NCBI GenBank assembly: GCA_913060665.1
Contig: CAJXUY010000004.1
Location: 124,001-188,000 of the forward strand
Reading direction: 5' to 3'
DNA: 64,000 nucleotides
Origin: an uncultured Oleiphilaceae bacterium
GTDB lineage: Bacteria; Pseudomonadota; Gammaproteobacteria; Pseudomonadales; Oleiphilaceae
Positions 55,698 to 64,000 of the stretch are shown here, one piece after another. A program made the translations under genes and the position numbers. The notes below the pieces were generated by a model. The model ran no database searches, was not told the DNA's origin, and saw only the letters and a list, made by a program, of their open reading frames with translations. The number at the start of each line of letters is the position of its first letter. Position 1 is the stretch's first letter.

Positions 55698-57032
55698 ATG
55701 CGGTCACCTTTAACGATGAGAAAGAACTGGCAAAGCTATATTCACCGTATTCTTTTAGCTATAGCAGCGTTAGTAGCGATTGGGGTAATAGTGGGATCTG
55801 TCAGCTGGGTGCTGGTCGTTGGGCTCACTGTGTATCTTGTCTGGACCCTAGTGCAAGCCATCAAACTGCACCAGTGGCTATACTCTCCCGTCAACAAAAG
55901 CAAACTTCCTGAAAGCCATGGCCTCTGGGGAGACCTATTCGACGGCATTCATAAGCTGCAACAAGGGCATAACGACGCCCAAGATCGTTTGAGAACGATG
56001 ATCAATAGAGTGCAGGAATCTGCCAACGCATTGAATGATGCGGTAATAATGACAGATGCGCTAGGGGCAATGGAGTGGTGGAATAAGTCAGCCACTCATT
56101 ACCTTGGTTTTATCCAACGCTCTGACCATGGTCAACCCATCTATAACCTGATTCGAACCCCTGCATTTAAGACTTATTTTGAACAAAAAAACTATGATGA
56201 GCCCATAGAGCTATCTTCTCCTGCAAAGCCTCATATTGTATTACGCTTTCGTATCACACTATTCGGTGAAGATGACCGATTGATTATTGCTCAAGATATC
56301 ACCCGTGTGCACAATCTAGAACAGATGCGAAAAGACTTTGTCAGCAATGTGTCTCACGAACTACGCACCCCCCTTACGGTCATTAGCGGCTACCTTGAGA
56401 CGCTGTCAGGGAACAGCGACTCACTTCCGCCTATATGGAAAAGAGCCTTAAACACGATGTCCCTGCAAGCAAACAGGATGGAGCAGTTGATCAGCGACCT
56501 CTTGCTACTCGCAAAATTTGAAACGATAGATCAAAACCAGGCGCAAAAAGAAACATCTATTCATCACCTACTAGAAAGCATAAAAAGTGATGCTGTGGCA
56601 CTCAGTGGCGATCAGGGCCATAAAATCAACCTTACCAATAGCGTTGACGGCTCTTTTATTGGCGATGAAAATCAACTCAGGAGCGCCTTTTCAAACATCA
56701 TATTTAATGCGGTTAAGTACACCCCTGCAGAAGGCGAGGTTGATATTCATTGGTGGTCTGATCGCGAAGGCGTGCACCTTTCAGTTAAAGACAGCGGCGT
56801 AGGTTTCGACCCCATTCACATCCCCCGCTTAACCGAACGTTTCTATCGCGCAGACCCTAGCCGTCATAAAGACACTGGAGGCTCCGGGCTTGGCTTAGCA
56901 ATCGTAAAACACGTACTCAGAAATCATGACGGTGAACTAGAAGTAAAAAGCAGCTTAGGCCTTGGTAGTGAGTTTGTTTGCCATTTCCCCAAACTACGCC
57001 ACGTTGAAAATGAAACTAAACCTCACGTATAG
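55698..57032 (+). CDS. phoR: Phosphate sensor histidine kinase PhoR
   Basis: 444 residues from the ATG at 55698, ten bases after phoB. Two N-terminal helices, a linker with LHQWLYSP, a PAS domain (AVIMTDALGAMEWWNKSATH), H-box FVSNVSHELRTPLTVISGYL, then NAVKYTP, GVGFDP and GGSGLGLAIVKH. The PAS-bearing, membrane-bound form fits PhoR. It phosphorylates PhoB. Confidence 0.96.
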   Translation: MRSPLTMRKNWQSYIHRILLAIAALVAIGVIVGSVSWVLVVGLTVYLVWTLVQAIKLHQWLYSPVNKSKLPESHGLWGDLFDGIHKLQQGHNDAQDRLRTMINRVQESANALNDAVIMTDALGAMEWWNKSATHYLGFIQRSDHGQPIYNLIRTPAFKTYFEQKNYDEPIELSSPAKPHIVLRFRITLFGEDDRLIIAQDITRVHNLEQMRKDFVSNVSHELRTPLTVISGYLETLSGNSDSLPPIWKRALNTMSLQANRMEQLISDLLLLAKFETIDQNQAQKETSIHHLLESIKSDAVALSGDQGHKINLTNSVDGSFIGDENQLRSAFSNIIFNAVKYTPAEGEVDIHWWSDREGVHLSVKDSGVGFDPIHIPRLTERFYRADPSRHKDTGGSGLGLAIVKHVLRNHDGELEVKSSLGLGSEFVCHFPKLRHVENETKPHV

Positions 57033-57122
57033 CCGTTGGTAGCATTGCGGTTATTGGCTCTTATCTACATAATATTCTAAACTAGAGGAATACAATAAAA
57101 ACAATATAGGCTGGCCACAGAT

Positions 57123-57482
57123 ATGAACAATACTGAACGTCGCACCCACCACCGTTATTTAGCCCCATCTCTTTCCATACAGCTGAAATCAAGTGAATCA
57201 AACACCATAGATATAGATTCAATGCAATTATCCATGCTCGATTTTAACTGCTTCGGCATGGCCGTAGAGAGCCAACAAAGCTTCAAGATTGGTGAGGAGT
57301 TACAGCTCATTATTTCTGATAATTTCAACCAATCAGTGAACGTTGACTGCTTCGTGTGTAACCGAGCAAAGACCGCAGAAGGTTATAGGTCTGGGTTGTA
57401 TTTTATGCATCAAGGAGAGGATGCTGTCACCTCTAGAAAGCTGCTAATGTCAATGGAACAGCAGTTCGACCAAGTGGTTTAA
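57123..57482 (+). CDS. PilZ domain protein
   Basis: 119 residues. RRTHHRY gives the RxxxR arm near the start; the second motif reads LDFNCFGMAVE where D/NxSxxG is usual, with serine replaced by asparagine, so c-di-GMP binding may be weakened. C-terminal YRSGLYFMH fits the barrel. A possible receptor for the cyclases and phosphodiesterase at 41-49 kb. Confidence 0.8.
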   Translation: MNNTERRTHHRYLAPSLSIQLKSSESNTIDIDSMQLSMLDFNCFGMAVESQQSFKIGEELQLIISDNFNQSVNVDCFVCNRAKTAEGYRSGLYFMHQGEDAVTSRKLLMSMEQQFDQVV

Positions 57483-57527
57483 GCGAAATCGAACCCATTG
57501 AACCAGCTTTATTGCTTTACCTTTGAC

Positions 57528-58745
57528 TTATTGCACAGAGTGTTTGGGAAGCCTTATAGAAATAAGTGCGGTTAAACCAACAAGGCCAGCAGAGACCCAT
57601 AAGCAGGTTGCAAGACCGTAATTTTGATACAACCAACCCGACAGAACTGTACCTATTAGGCGACCCATCGCATTCGCCATGTAGTAAAAGCCAACGTCCA
57701 GCGATACACCGTCTTCTCCCGCATAGCTAACGATTAAATAGCTGTGTAGCGATGAATTAACGGCAAATAAAATACCAAATATCATTAGTCCGACGAGTAA
57801 AGTCGTTGAGGCATACCAATCATAAGTGAGCGATAGCGCAATAATTACCGGTATGATCCCTAGCGCTATGGCCCAACCAAGCGCATGATGCCCATCAGGT
57901 CCCTGTCCGTTTTTCGTGCCAGTAATGGTTGGCGCGATACTTTGCACAAACCCGTAGCCAATAACCCATGAGGCAAGAAAACCACCCACATACCAGTGAT
58001 CCCAACCAAAATTGCTTGTTAGATAAACAGGCAACGCAACAACAAACCATACATCTCTAGAACCAAACAGAAATAATCTGGCAGCTGAAAGGTAATTAAT
58101 AGCCTTACTTTTAGAAAAAAGCTCAGTAAATTTAGGTTTATTTTTCGCTTTACCTAAATCTTTCTTCAAACTAATTAGGCTAATAATCCAGACAAAGAAT
58201 AGTGCGACTGCCATCCCTAGAATGGCACCTTGAAACCCAAATAGACTTAACAGCGCGCCACCGAGGAAAAAACCCACCCCTTTGAGAGCGTTCTTTGAGC
58301 CGGTAAGTATGGCAACCCACTTATAGAGCTGACTTTCGGCACCTGCGGGCACTAGTAACTTAACAGAGCTTTTTGCGCTCATTTTATTGAGGTCTTTTGC
58401 GATACCTGACATCGCTTGCGCAGCCATAACCCAAGCTACCACCAACATACTTTCGGGTACCAATAACATAGCAAGCGCAACTATCTGCATAAACAAGCCA
58501 ATATTCATGGTCTTATTTAAGCCCAGCCGAGCCCCTAACCAGCCGCCGACCAAATTGGTAACAACTCCAAAGATCTCATAAAAAATGAACAGCATCGCGA
58601 CCTCCAAAGGACTGTAACCCAGACCGTGAAAGTACAATACGACCAGCATTCTTAATGCGCCATCGGTAAGGGTAAACGCCCAGTAATTACCAGTAACAAT
58701 CATATATTGGCGAATATCAGGTGACAGCTGCGCAAGCCATTTCAT
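57528..58745 (-). CDS. arsJ: Organoarsenical efflux MFS transporter ArsJ
   Basis: 405 residues, about twelve helices. N-terminus RQYMIVTGNYWAFTLTDGAL and GYSPLEVAMLFIFYEIFGVV; ArsJ members are identified mainly by pairing with a GAPDH, as here. It exports 1-arseno-3-phosphoglycerate, which then breaks down to arsenate outside. Last gene of the ars unit, 20 bases downstream of gapdh. Confidence 0.88.
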   Translation of the reverse strand: MKWLAQLSPDIRQYMIVTGNYWAFTLTDGALRMLVVLYFHGLGYSPLEVAMLFIFYEIFGVVTNLVGGWLGARLGLNKTMNIGLFMQIVALAMLLVPESMLVVAWVMAAQAMSGIAKDLNKMSAKSSVKLLVPAGAESQLYKWVAILTGSKNALKGVGFFLGGALLSLFGFQGAILGMAVALFFVWIISLISLKKDLGKAKNKPKFTELFSKSKAINYLSAARLFLFGSRDVWFVVALPVYLTSNFGWDHWYVGGFLASWVIGYGFVQSIAPTITGTKNGQGPDGHHALGWAIALGIIPVIIALSLTYDWYASTTLLVGLMIFGILFAVNSSLHSYLIVSYAGEDGVSLDVGFYYMANAMGRLIGTVLSGWLYQNYGLATCLWVSAGLVGLTALISIRLPKHSVQ

Positions 58746-58765
58746 TATATTAATCCTTTATCGAC

Positions 58766-59776
58766 CTAATGCTTATCAGACATACCGACCAACCGCACTA
58801 ACTCAGCCATACGGTTAGCGTAGCCCCATTCATTGTCATACCAAGCGTAAATTTTTAACTGTGTACCATTCACCACCATGGTAGAGAGCGCATCAATGAT
58901 GCTTGAACGAGGGTCTGTTTTATAATCAATGGACACCAACGGGCGCTCTTCATAACCCAATATGTCTTTTAACTCGTTGTCAGCGGCCTCTTTCAAGAAT
59001 GCATTCACCTCTTCTGCACTGGTTGACTTGCTAACCTCGAAAACACAATCAGTCAATGAAGCGTTCGCCAGAGGAATCCGCACGGCATGACCGTTTAGCT
59101 TGCCCTTTAGTTCAGGGAAAATATGAGTAATAGCCGTTGCTGAACCGGTTGTGGTGGGTATGAGGCTCATGCCGCAAGCACGCGCACGACGCAAGTCTTT
59201 ATGGGGTGCATCCAAAATAGTCTGTGTATTGGTGATGTCATGAATCGTGGTCATGGAGCCATGCACAATACCAAGCTTTTCATGAACCACTTTCACTACC
59301 GGTGCAAGACAGTTTGTTGTACAGGATGCCGCCGTCACAATAGGGTGAGAGGCCTTGTCATAAAGCTGCTCGTTAACACCTAGAACAACATTCAAAACGC
59401 CCTCTTCTTTTACCGGTGCGGAGACAACCACGCGCTTAACGCCTTGATCAAGATAGGCTTGAAGTAAGGCTTTGGTTTTCATTTTTCCAGACGCTTCTAT
59501 CACCACATCACAACCAGACCAATCAGTCTCTTCAATGCTTTTGTTTGTTGAGCAACGGATGTAATGCCCATTGATAGTCATCCCGTCTTCATCTGCAAGC
59601 GCTTCATTACTCCAACGCCCATGCACGGAATCAAAATTGAGCAGGTGTGCTAGTGTGGCCGCATCACCCGCAGGGTCATTAACCTGAACAATTTCAATAT
59701 TATCCCATTCGTAGGCAACCCTCATCGTTAAGCGCCCCATACGACCAAACCCATTAATACCTACTTTAATTGTCAT
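58766..59776 (-). CDS. ArsJ-associated glyceraldehyde-3-phosphate dehydrogenase
   Basis: 336 residues from the ATG at 59776, with GAGG nine bases before. NAD-binding [16 protein letters not shown], catalytic cysteine in [15 protein letters not shown], and the C-terminal [17 protein letters not shown]. In this context it makes 1-arseno-3-phosphoglycerate from arsenate, the substrate of ArsJ, rather than serving glycolysis. Between acr3 and arsJ. Confidence 0.93.
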   Translation of the reverse strand: MTIKVGINGFGRMGRLTMRVAYEWDNIEIVQVNDPAGDAATLAHLLNFDSVHGRWSNEALADEDGMTINGHYIRCSTNKSIEETDWSGCDVVIEASGKMKTKALLQAYLDQGVKRVVVSAPVKEEGVLNVVLGVNEQLYDKASHPIVTAASCTTNCLAPVVKVVHEKLGIVHGSMTTIHDITNTQTILDAPHKDLRRARACGMSLIPTTTGSATAITHIFPELKGKLNGHAVRIPLANASLTDCVFEVSKSTSAEEVNAFLKEAADNELKDILGYEERPLVSIDYKTDPRSSIIDALSTMVVNGTQLKIYAWYDNEWGYANRMAELVRLVGMSDKH

Positions 59777-59871
59777 AAACACCTCGAGTTAAATAATCCA
59801 CCGTCCAAAAAAAAGCGCCCACTCAGTCATACCTTCTCGGTCCATATCATTAGTGGTTGCAATCTTACGCC

Positions 59872-60891
59872 TTACTCTTTAAATAAATATTTCGTTCTAT
59901 TGGCAAAATAAACCAGTGACAACATAACGGGAACTTCAACCAAAACACCCACAACGGTTGCCAGTGCCGCACCTGAATGTAACCCAAATAACGAGATTGC
60001 CACCGCAACTGCGAGCTCGAAAAAGTTCGACGTGCTAATCATACAAGCGGGCGCAGCGATATTATGAGGAAGCTTTAAAACTTTCGCCGCAGCATAAGCA
60101 ATCGCAAAAATGCCATAGGTTTGTATTAATAATGGAATAGCTATTAATAGAATAGTTTGCGGGTTTGCAAGGATAGTTTCAGCCTGAAAACCAAACAATA
60201 AAACGACAGTACCCAGTAACCCAATGACAGACCATGGTTTTAATTGATTCAATAAATGCGGTAAGCGATCTGGGTCGCCTTTTTTACTAAGAAACGCTCG
60301 TGTAGCTACACCCGCGAATAAAGGCAATACAACATACAAAACAACTGAAAGAATTAACGTTTTCCAAGGGACTTGAATATCACTTACACCCAATAGAAAA
60401 GCCGTAATCGGCGCATAGGCAAATATCATGATGATATCGTTTACAGACACTTGCACTAATGTGTAGTTGGCATCGCCTTTTGTTAACTGACTCCAAACAA
60501 AAACCATTGCGGTACAAGGCGCAACGCCCAATAAAATCATACCTGCAATATATTCGTTTGCACTCTGCGGGTCGACTAGAGAAGCAAAGAATACTTTAAA
60601 AAATAACCACCCCAAAGCAGCCATGATAAACGGTTTAATTAACCAATTAATGGTCAGAGTAAGCGCAAGCCCTTTTGGTTTTTTGCCTACATCTTTGATA
60701 GCAGAGAAATCAATCTGGACCATCATTGGGTATATCATTACCCAAATCAAAACAGCAACAACGAAGTTAACATGCGCCCATTCCAATGCAGCAATTAAGG
60801 CAAACTGGCCAGGCATTAGATTTCCAAGGGTGACACCTAACACAATAGATAGCGCGACCCAAAGTGATAAATAACGTTCAAAAACACCCAT
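59872..60891 (-). CDS. acr3: Arsenite efflux transporter Acr3
   Basis: 339 residues, ten helices. [20 protein letters not shown] has the conserved cysteine needed for As(III); N-terminal [20 protein letters not shown] and [20 protein letters not shown] also fit ACR3. Removes arsenite made by the upstream reductase domain. 32 bases downstream of the arsC-arsR fusion. Confidence 0.95.
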   Translation of the reverse strand: MGVFERYLSLWVALSIVLGVTLGNLMPGQFALIAALEWAHVNFVVAVLIWVMIYPMMVQIDFSAIKDVGKKPKGLALTLTINWLIKPFIMAALGWLFFKVFFASLVDPQSANEYIAGMILLGVAPCTAMVFVWSQLTKGDANYTLVQVSVNDIIMIFAYAPITAFLLGVSDIQVPWKTLILSVVLYVVLPLFAGVATRAFLSKKGDPDRLPHLLNQLKPWSVIGLLGTVVLLFGFQAETILANPQTILLIAIPLLIQTYGIFAIAYAAAKVLKLPHNIAAPACMISTSNFFELAVAVAISLFGLHSGAALATVVGVLVEVPVMLSLVYFANRTKYLFKE

Positions 60892-60923
60892 AAAAACATC
60901 TCCCCAACAAACTAAAATAACCG

Positions 60924-61694
60924 CTAACCATACGCTGAAATACGGTTCGGCCTTTCGCCCATGGCATTAAGATTTTGAATACTACTCTCGATATAACCAA
61001 CATTGTTTTCGGTGGTTTCAGCAAGTACAGACTTAGCCCATGCCGGAAGATCTGGGTTGATACGATAGAACATCCATTGCCCTTGCCTACGGCCAACCAA
61101 TAAACCACTTTTTCTCAGAAGCGCTAAGTGACGTGATATCTTCGGCTGTATATCTTCAAGGGCTTCCATCATTTCACAAACACATAACTCCCCTTCATAT
61201 TGAATGAGCATCAAACAACGTAAGCGCACTTCATCTGTTAGGCTTTTGAAAAACTGAACGGGATCAAGCTCAACCTGAGGGAGAACCTTCTTCGTTTCTA
61301 TCAGCACAAACATTGAAATACGCCCGCTAATTTCATTTAGCGTCGCCTCAAAAGGGTTCGGGCCATCTCGATAAACCGGGTCTTCAAAATTCCAGTCCAT
61401 TCTTTTCCCCGAGGTCGGGTAGGTTTTACACTCAAGACGCGCTTTATCGCAAAGCGAAATAACAAAGTCGAAATCGTTTCCTCTAAACTCAGACACACTT
61501 TTTGATCGGAGGCCTTCCTTTGTTATGCCAATTTTGTTCAAAACAGCGAGAGTCTGAGGGTGAACGCCTGCCGGTTTGGTTCCTGCGCTAAACACATCAA
61601 AATCATCACCAGCCATATTACGAAGCAAAGCTTCCGCCATTTGAGAGCGAGCAGCGTTGCCTGTGCACACAAACAAAATCTTTCGTTTTTGCAT
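60924..61694 (-). CDS. Fused arsenate reductase (LMW-PTP type) and ArsR repressor
   Basis: 256 residues in two parts. Residues 1-135 are a low-molecular-weight phosphatase-type arsenate reductase with P-loop CTGNAARS (Cys10, Arg16) and a downstream [10 protein letters not shown] segment with cysteines. Residues 140-240 are an ArsR winged helix: [16 protein letters not shown], As(III)-binding ELCVCEM (Cys171, Cys173) and [20 protein letters not shown]. One protein would both reduce arsenate and sense the arsenite produced. First gene of the ars unit, with a palindrome in its promoter. Confidence 0.93.
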   Translation of the reverse strand: MQKRKILFVCTGNAARSQMAEALLRNMAGDDFDVFSAGTKPAGVHPQTLAVLNKIGITKEGLRSKSVSEFRGNDFDFVISLCDKARLECKTYPTSGKRMDWNFEDPVYRDGPNPFEATLNEISGRISMFVLIETKKVLPQVELDPVQFFKSLTDEVRLRCLMLIQYEGELCVCEMMEALEDIQPKISRHLALLRKSGLLVGRRQGQWMFYRINPDLPAWAKSVLAETTENNVGYIESSIQNLNAMGERPNRISAYG

Positions 61695-61731
61695 TTTAAG
61701 GAGAGCCCCAATAAAACATATGATTAATAGT

Positions 61732-61751
61732 ATATATGATTAACCATATAT
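61732..61751. promoter_or_regulatory. Candidate ArsR operator
   Basis: ATATATGATTAACCATATAT is a near-perfect 20-base palindrome, 38 bases upstream of the ars start codon, with a second ATATGATTAATA element just before it. AT-rich ATA...TAT dyads are typical ArsR/SmtB sites. Confidence 0.65.
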
Positions 61752-61868
61752 TCAATGAGAAGTTAGTTGAATGGGTTCATCAATGGGTGAGGGCCTAACA
61801 ATTGAAGGCCTCTATCAAGCTCACAGAAAGGCATTATAATGATGCAAACTTTTTAAGAACGGGGTTGG

Positions 61869-62759
61869 TTACCGCGATTCTTTCACTAGCGACCAAAATG
61901 CGTTTACCAGTGGGTTCTTCAAGCTTTTCTTGAGCGTAAACAACCCTACATCATAAGGTTCTAACGTTGGCTTTACGTCTAATATTTTTATTCGGTCAGC
62001 AAGCGGGCTGTTGTCGAGTACAATTTTCGGCACTACGCCAATCCCCAACCCCAAGCTCACCATGCTCACAATGGCTTCGTTACCTGCAACCTGCGCATAA
62101 ATGCGCGGATTTACATCCATTTTACGAAACCATGTATCGATTCTATTGCGGGCGATACCGCCTTCAGAGAGGATCATTGGCACGGTAGCCCACTCTTTTG
62201 GAGATGAGGGTGCGGTTAGCGGTACATCAGGGTCACTTTGTTCGGCAGGTGCAATAAATAGCAGTGGTGAAACCAGTATCGGTTTGAATGCTAAACCTCT
62301 TGGTAACGTCGGAGGATGTGCAGCAATGGTAATGTCTTCTTCACCGGCCATTATTCTGGTAATAGCATGCTCGGGGTCTCCCGTATGCAACTTGATTTCA
62401 ATGCCCGAATGGGTCTGACGGAAGCGGTTGAGCAAGTCAAACAATATGCTGTAACTAGCCGTTACGGAGCAGTACATGCTTACTTGACCATGCAGCAGGT
62501 CATCACTCGACACCAGTTCATTTCGAATCAGGATCCATTCAGAGATCGCGCCACGAGCATACTGCTGAAACTTCTGGCCTTCAGTCGTTAACACAACGGT
62601 GCGATTATCTCGATTAAATAAGACTACACCTAAGTCATCCTCCAGCTGCCTAATGTTACGAGACAACGCAGAGATACTAATATTACAGGCATTACTGGCT
62701 CGACCAAAATGAGGATCATCAGCCAGCGCTAGAAAGTGTTTCAGGCTACGTATATTCAT
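61869..62759 (-). CDS. ilvY: LysR-type activator IlvY
   Basis: 296 residues from the ATG at 62759, matching the E. coli IlvY start ([14 protein letters not shown]). [23 protein letters not shown]; effector domain with [35 protein letters not shown] and [20 protein letters not shown]. It activates the divergent ilvC when acetolactate or acetohydroxybutyrate accumulates. Confidence 0.93.
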   Translation of the reverse strand: MNIRSLKHFLALADDPHFGRASNACNISISALSRNIRQLEDDLGVVLFNRDNRTVVLTTEGQKFQQYARGAISEWILIRNELVSSDDLLHGQVSMYCSVTASYSILFDLLNRFRQTHSGIEIKLHTGDPEHAITRIMAGEEDITIAAHPPTLPRGLAFKPILVSPLLFIAPAEQSDPDVPLTAPSSPKEWATVPMILSEGGIARNRIDTWFRKMDVNPRIYAQVAGNEAIVSMVSLGLGIGVVPKIVLDNSPLADRIKILDVKPTLEPYDVGLFTLKKSLKNPLVNAFWSLVKESR

Positions 62760-62790
62760 ATACTCAATTATAGCCAGCCCATCCACACAT

Positions 62791-62818
62791 TTGCAAAATA
62801 TGGCACATTGTATTGCAT
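62791..62818. promoter_or_regulatory. Possible IlvY site in the ilvY-ilvC gap
   Basis: TTGCAAAAT at 62791-62799 and TATTGCAT at 62811-62818 form an imperfect inverted pair with T-N11-A character, in the 157-base divergent gap. Consistent with a LysR-type site; not proven. Confidence 0.35.
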
Positions 62819-62916
62819 TTATTTCAATTTACGAAAGGCATACTTTTCTATACAGTAGCACCCCTGAATCTAAAGATAGTCAATTTCAATCATATTTAAA
62901 CAAGCGGATGCATCCA

Positions 62917-64000
62917 ATGTCTAACAACTACTTTAATACACTGCCACTACGTGAGCAGCTTGAGCAACTAGCTAAGTGCCGTTTTATGGACATCTCTGAG
63001 TTCCCGGACGGTGTTGAAGCACTTAAAGGCAAGAAAATTGTTGTAATCGGTTGTGGTGCTCAGGGTTTAGCTCAAGGCATGAACTTACGTGACAGCGGTT
63101 GTGACGTATCTTACACCTTACGTCAGGCAGCAATCGACGAGAAGCGTCAGTCTTGGAAAAGCGCCACCGAAAATGGTTTTACCGTAGGTACTTACGAAGA
63201 GCTTATCCCTACTGCTGATGTAGTATTGAATCTGACACCTGATAAGCAGCACACTGCTGTTGTTAACGCTATTATGCCGTTGATGAAGCAAGGCGCTTGC
63301 CTTTCTTATTCTCACGGATTCAACATTGTTGAAGAAGGCATGAAAATTCGTGATGACCTAACCGTTATCATGGTTGCACCTAAGTGCCCAGGATCTGAAG
63401 TACGTAACGAATATGTTCGTGGCTTTGGTGTTCCAACACTGATTGCAGTTCACGAAGACAACGATCCGAAAGGTGAAGGTCTGGCGTTAGCTAAGGCATA
63501 CGCAGTCGGTACTGGCGGTCATAAGGCTGGCGTATTGATGTCTTCTTTCATCGCTGAAGTTAAGTCTGATTTAATGGGTGAGCAGACGATCCTTTGCGGC
63601 ATGCTGCAAACCGGTTCTTTATTATGCTTCGACAAGATGATCGAAGAAGGTATTGATGCAGGGTACGCCTCTAAGCTGATTCAGTACGGTTGGGAAACCA
63701 TCACTGAAGCACTGAAGTACGGCGGTGTGACGAACATGCTAGATCGTCTTTCTAACCCTGCCAAGATCAAGTGTTTCGACCTTGCTGAAGAACTCAAGCA
63801 GATCATGCGTCCGCTATACAACAAACATCAGGACGATATCATCAACGGCACTTTCTCTCGCGTAATGATGGAAGATTGGGCGAATGACGATGTAAACCTA
63901 TTGGGTTGGAGAGCTGAAACTGCCGAAACAGCTTTCGAGAAAACACCAGCGGGCGATGTTGAAATCTCTGAGCAAGAGTACTTCGACAACGGTATTCTGA
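62917..64000 (+). CDS. ilvC: Ketol-acid reductoisomerase IlvC, class II, cut by the window end
   Basis: 361 codons to the edge, no stop, so the 3' quarter is missing (about 490 residues expected). NADPH site [20 protein letters not shown]; then [39 protein letters not shown], and metal-binding [19 protein letters not shown]. The long form is typical of enterobacteria and many marine gammaproteobacteria. ATG at 62908 is in frame and three codons earlier; the 62917 start (MSNNYFNTL) matches E. coli MANYFNTL. Confidence 0.97.
   Translation, partial: MSNNYFNTLPLREQLEQLAKCRFMDISEFPDGVEALKGKKIVVIGCGAQGLAQGMNLRDSGCDVSYTLRQAAIDEKRQSWKSATENGFTVGTYEELIPTADVVLNLTPDKQHTAVVNAIMPLMKQGACLSYSHGFNIVEEGMKIRDDLTVIMVAPKCPGSEVRNEYVRGFGVPTLIAVHEDNDPKGEGLALAKAYAVGTGGHKAGVLMSSFIAEVKSDLMGEQTILCGMLQTGSLLCFDKMIEEGIDAGYASKLIQYGWETITEALKYGGVTNMLDRLSNPAKIKCFDLAEELKQIMRPLYNKHQDDIINGTFSRVMMEDWANDDVNLLGWRAETAETAFEKTPAGDVEISEQEYFDNGIL

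Overview
The window looks like the chromosome of a marine gammaproteobacterium of the Oceanospirillales/Pseudomonadales kind. Reasons, by inference from gene content and not from any database search: a rubA-rubB / ubiC-ubiA-phoB-phoR cluster as in Pseudomonas, a SutA-like regulator next to hemB and ppk1, a long (class II) IlvC beside IlvY, a PanP-type aspartate decarboxylase, and moderate AT-rich coding sequence. No rRNA or tRNA genes and no CRISPR array were seen.

Region 1 (1-19.2 kb) is accessory. It opens with an IS110 transposase remnant fused in frame to a leucine-rich-repeat protein, followed by about 0.8 kb of gene-poor debris. From about 1.8 to 19.23 kb lies a Tn7-like transposon. Its right half is a complete tnsABCDE set whose catalytic and zinc residues line up with those of Tn7, and its right end is intact (TGTGGGCG plus three TnsB-type sites with a 20 bp period). 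Three matching sites with Tn7-left-like spacing lie at 1.8-1.94 kb, but no TGTGGGCG terminus is found there. The cargo is one tightly coupled minus-strand unit: a small HTH protein, a type I restriction-modification system (hsdR, hsdM, hsdS), then a HamA-like nuclease and a HamB-like Ski2-type helicase (Hachiman defence). The right end sits inside a gamma-glutamyltranspeptidase-like gene rather than at glmS, and only the 3' part of that gene remains.

Region 2 (20-39 kb) is core-like. It holds envelope and hypothetical proteins, an AI-2E family transporter, ppk1 (polyphosphate), hemB, sutA, DUF2059 and DUF1415 proteins, tmcA (tRNA acetylation), a TetR-controlled membrane redoxin with two palindromic operators, a DsbA-like protein with an N-terminal SurA-like region, and a four-gene LpoB cluster for control of peptidoglycan synthesis.

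Region 3 (39-51 kb) has panP, a DUF985 cupin, three c-di-GMP genes (REC-GGDEF, membrane GGDEF, 7TMR-DISM with degenerate GGDEF plus EAL) on both sides of a PiT phosphate transporter, an MBL-fold hydrolase, tesB and a TraR/DksA-type zinc protein.

Region 4 (51.7-64 kb) carries rubredoxin and its reductase (rubredoxin is only 54 residues), ubiC, ubiA, phoB with a good Pho box, phoR, a PilZ protein, an arsenic operon that combines a fused ArsC-ArsR protein, Acr3, GAPDH and ArsJ, and finally ilvY divergent from ilvC, which runs off the window. Phosphate (ppk1, PiT, PhoBR) and its toxic analogue arsenate (ars) are recurring themes in the core half.
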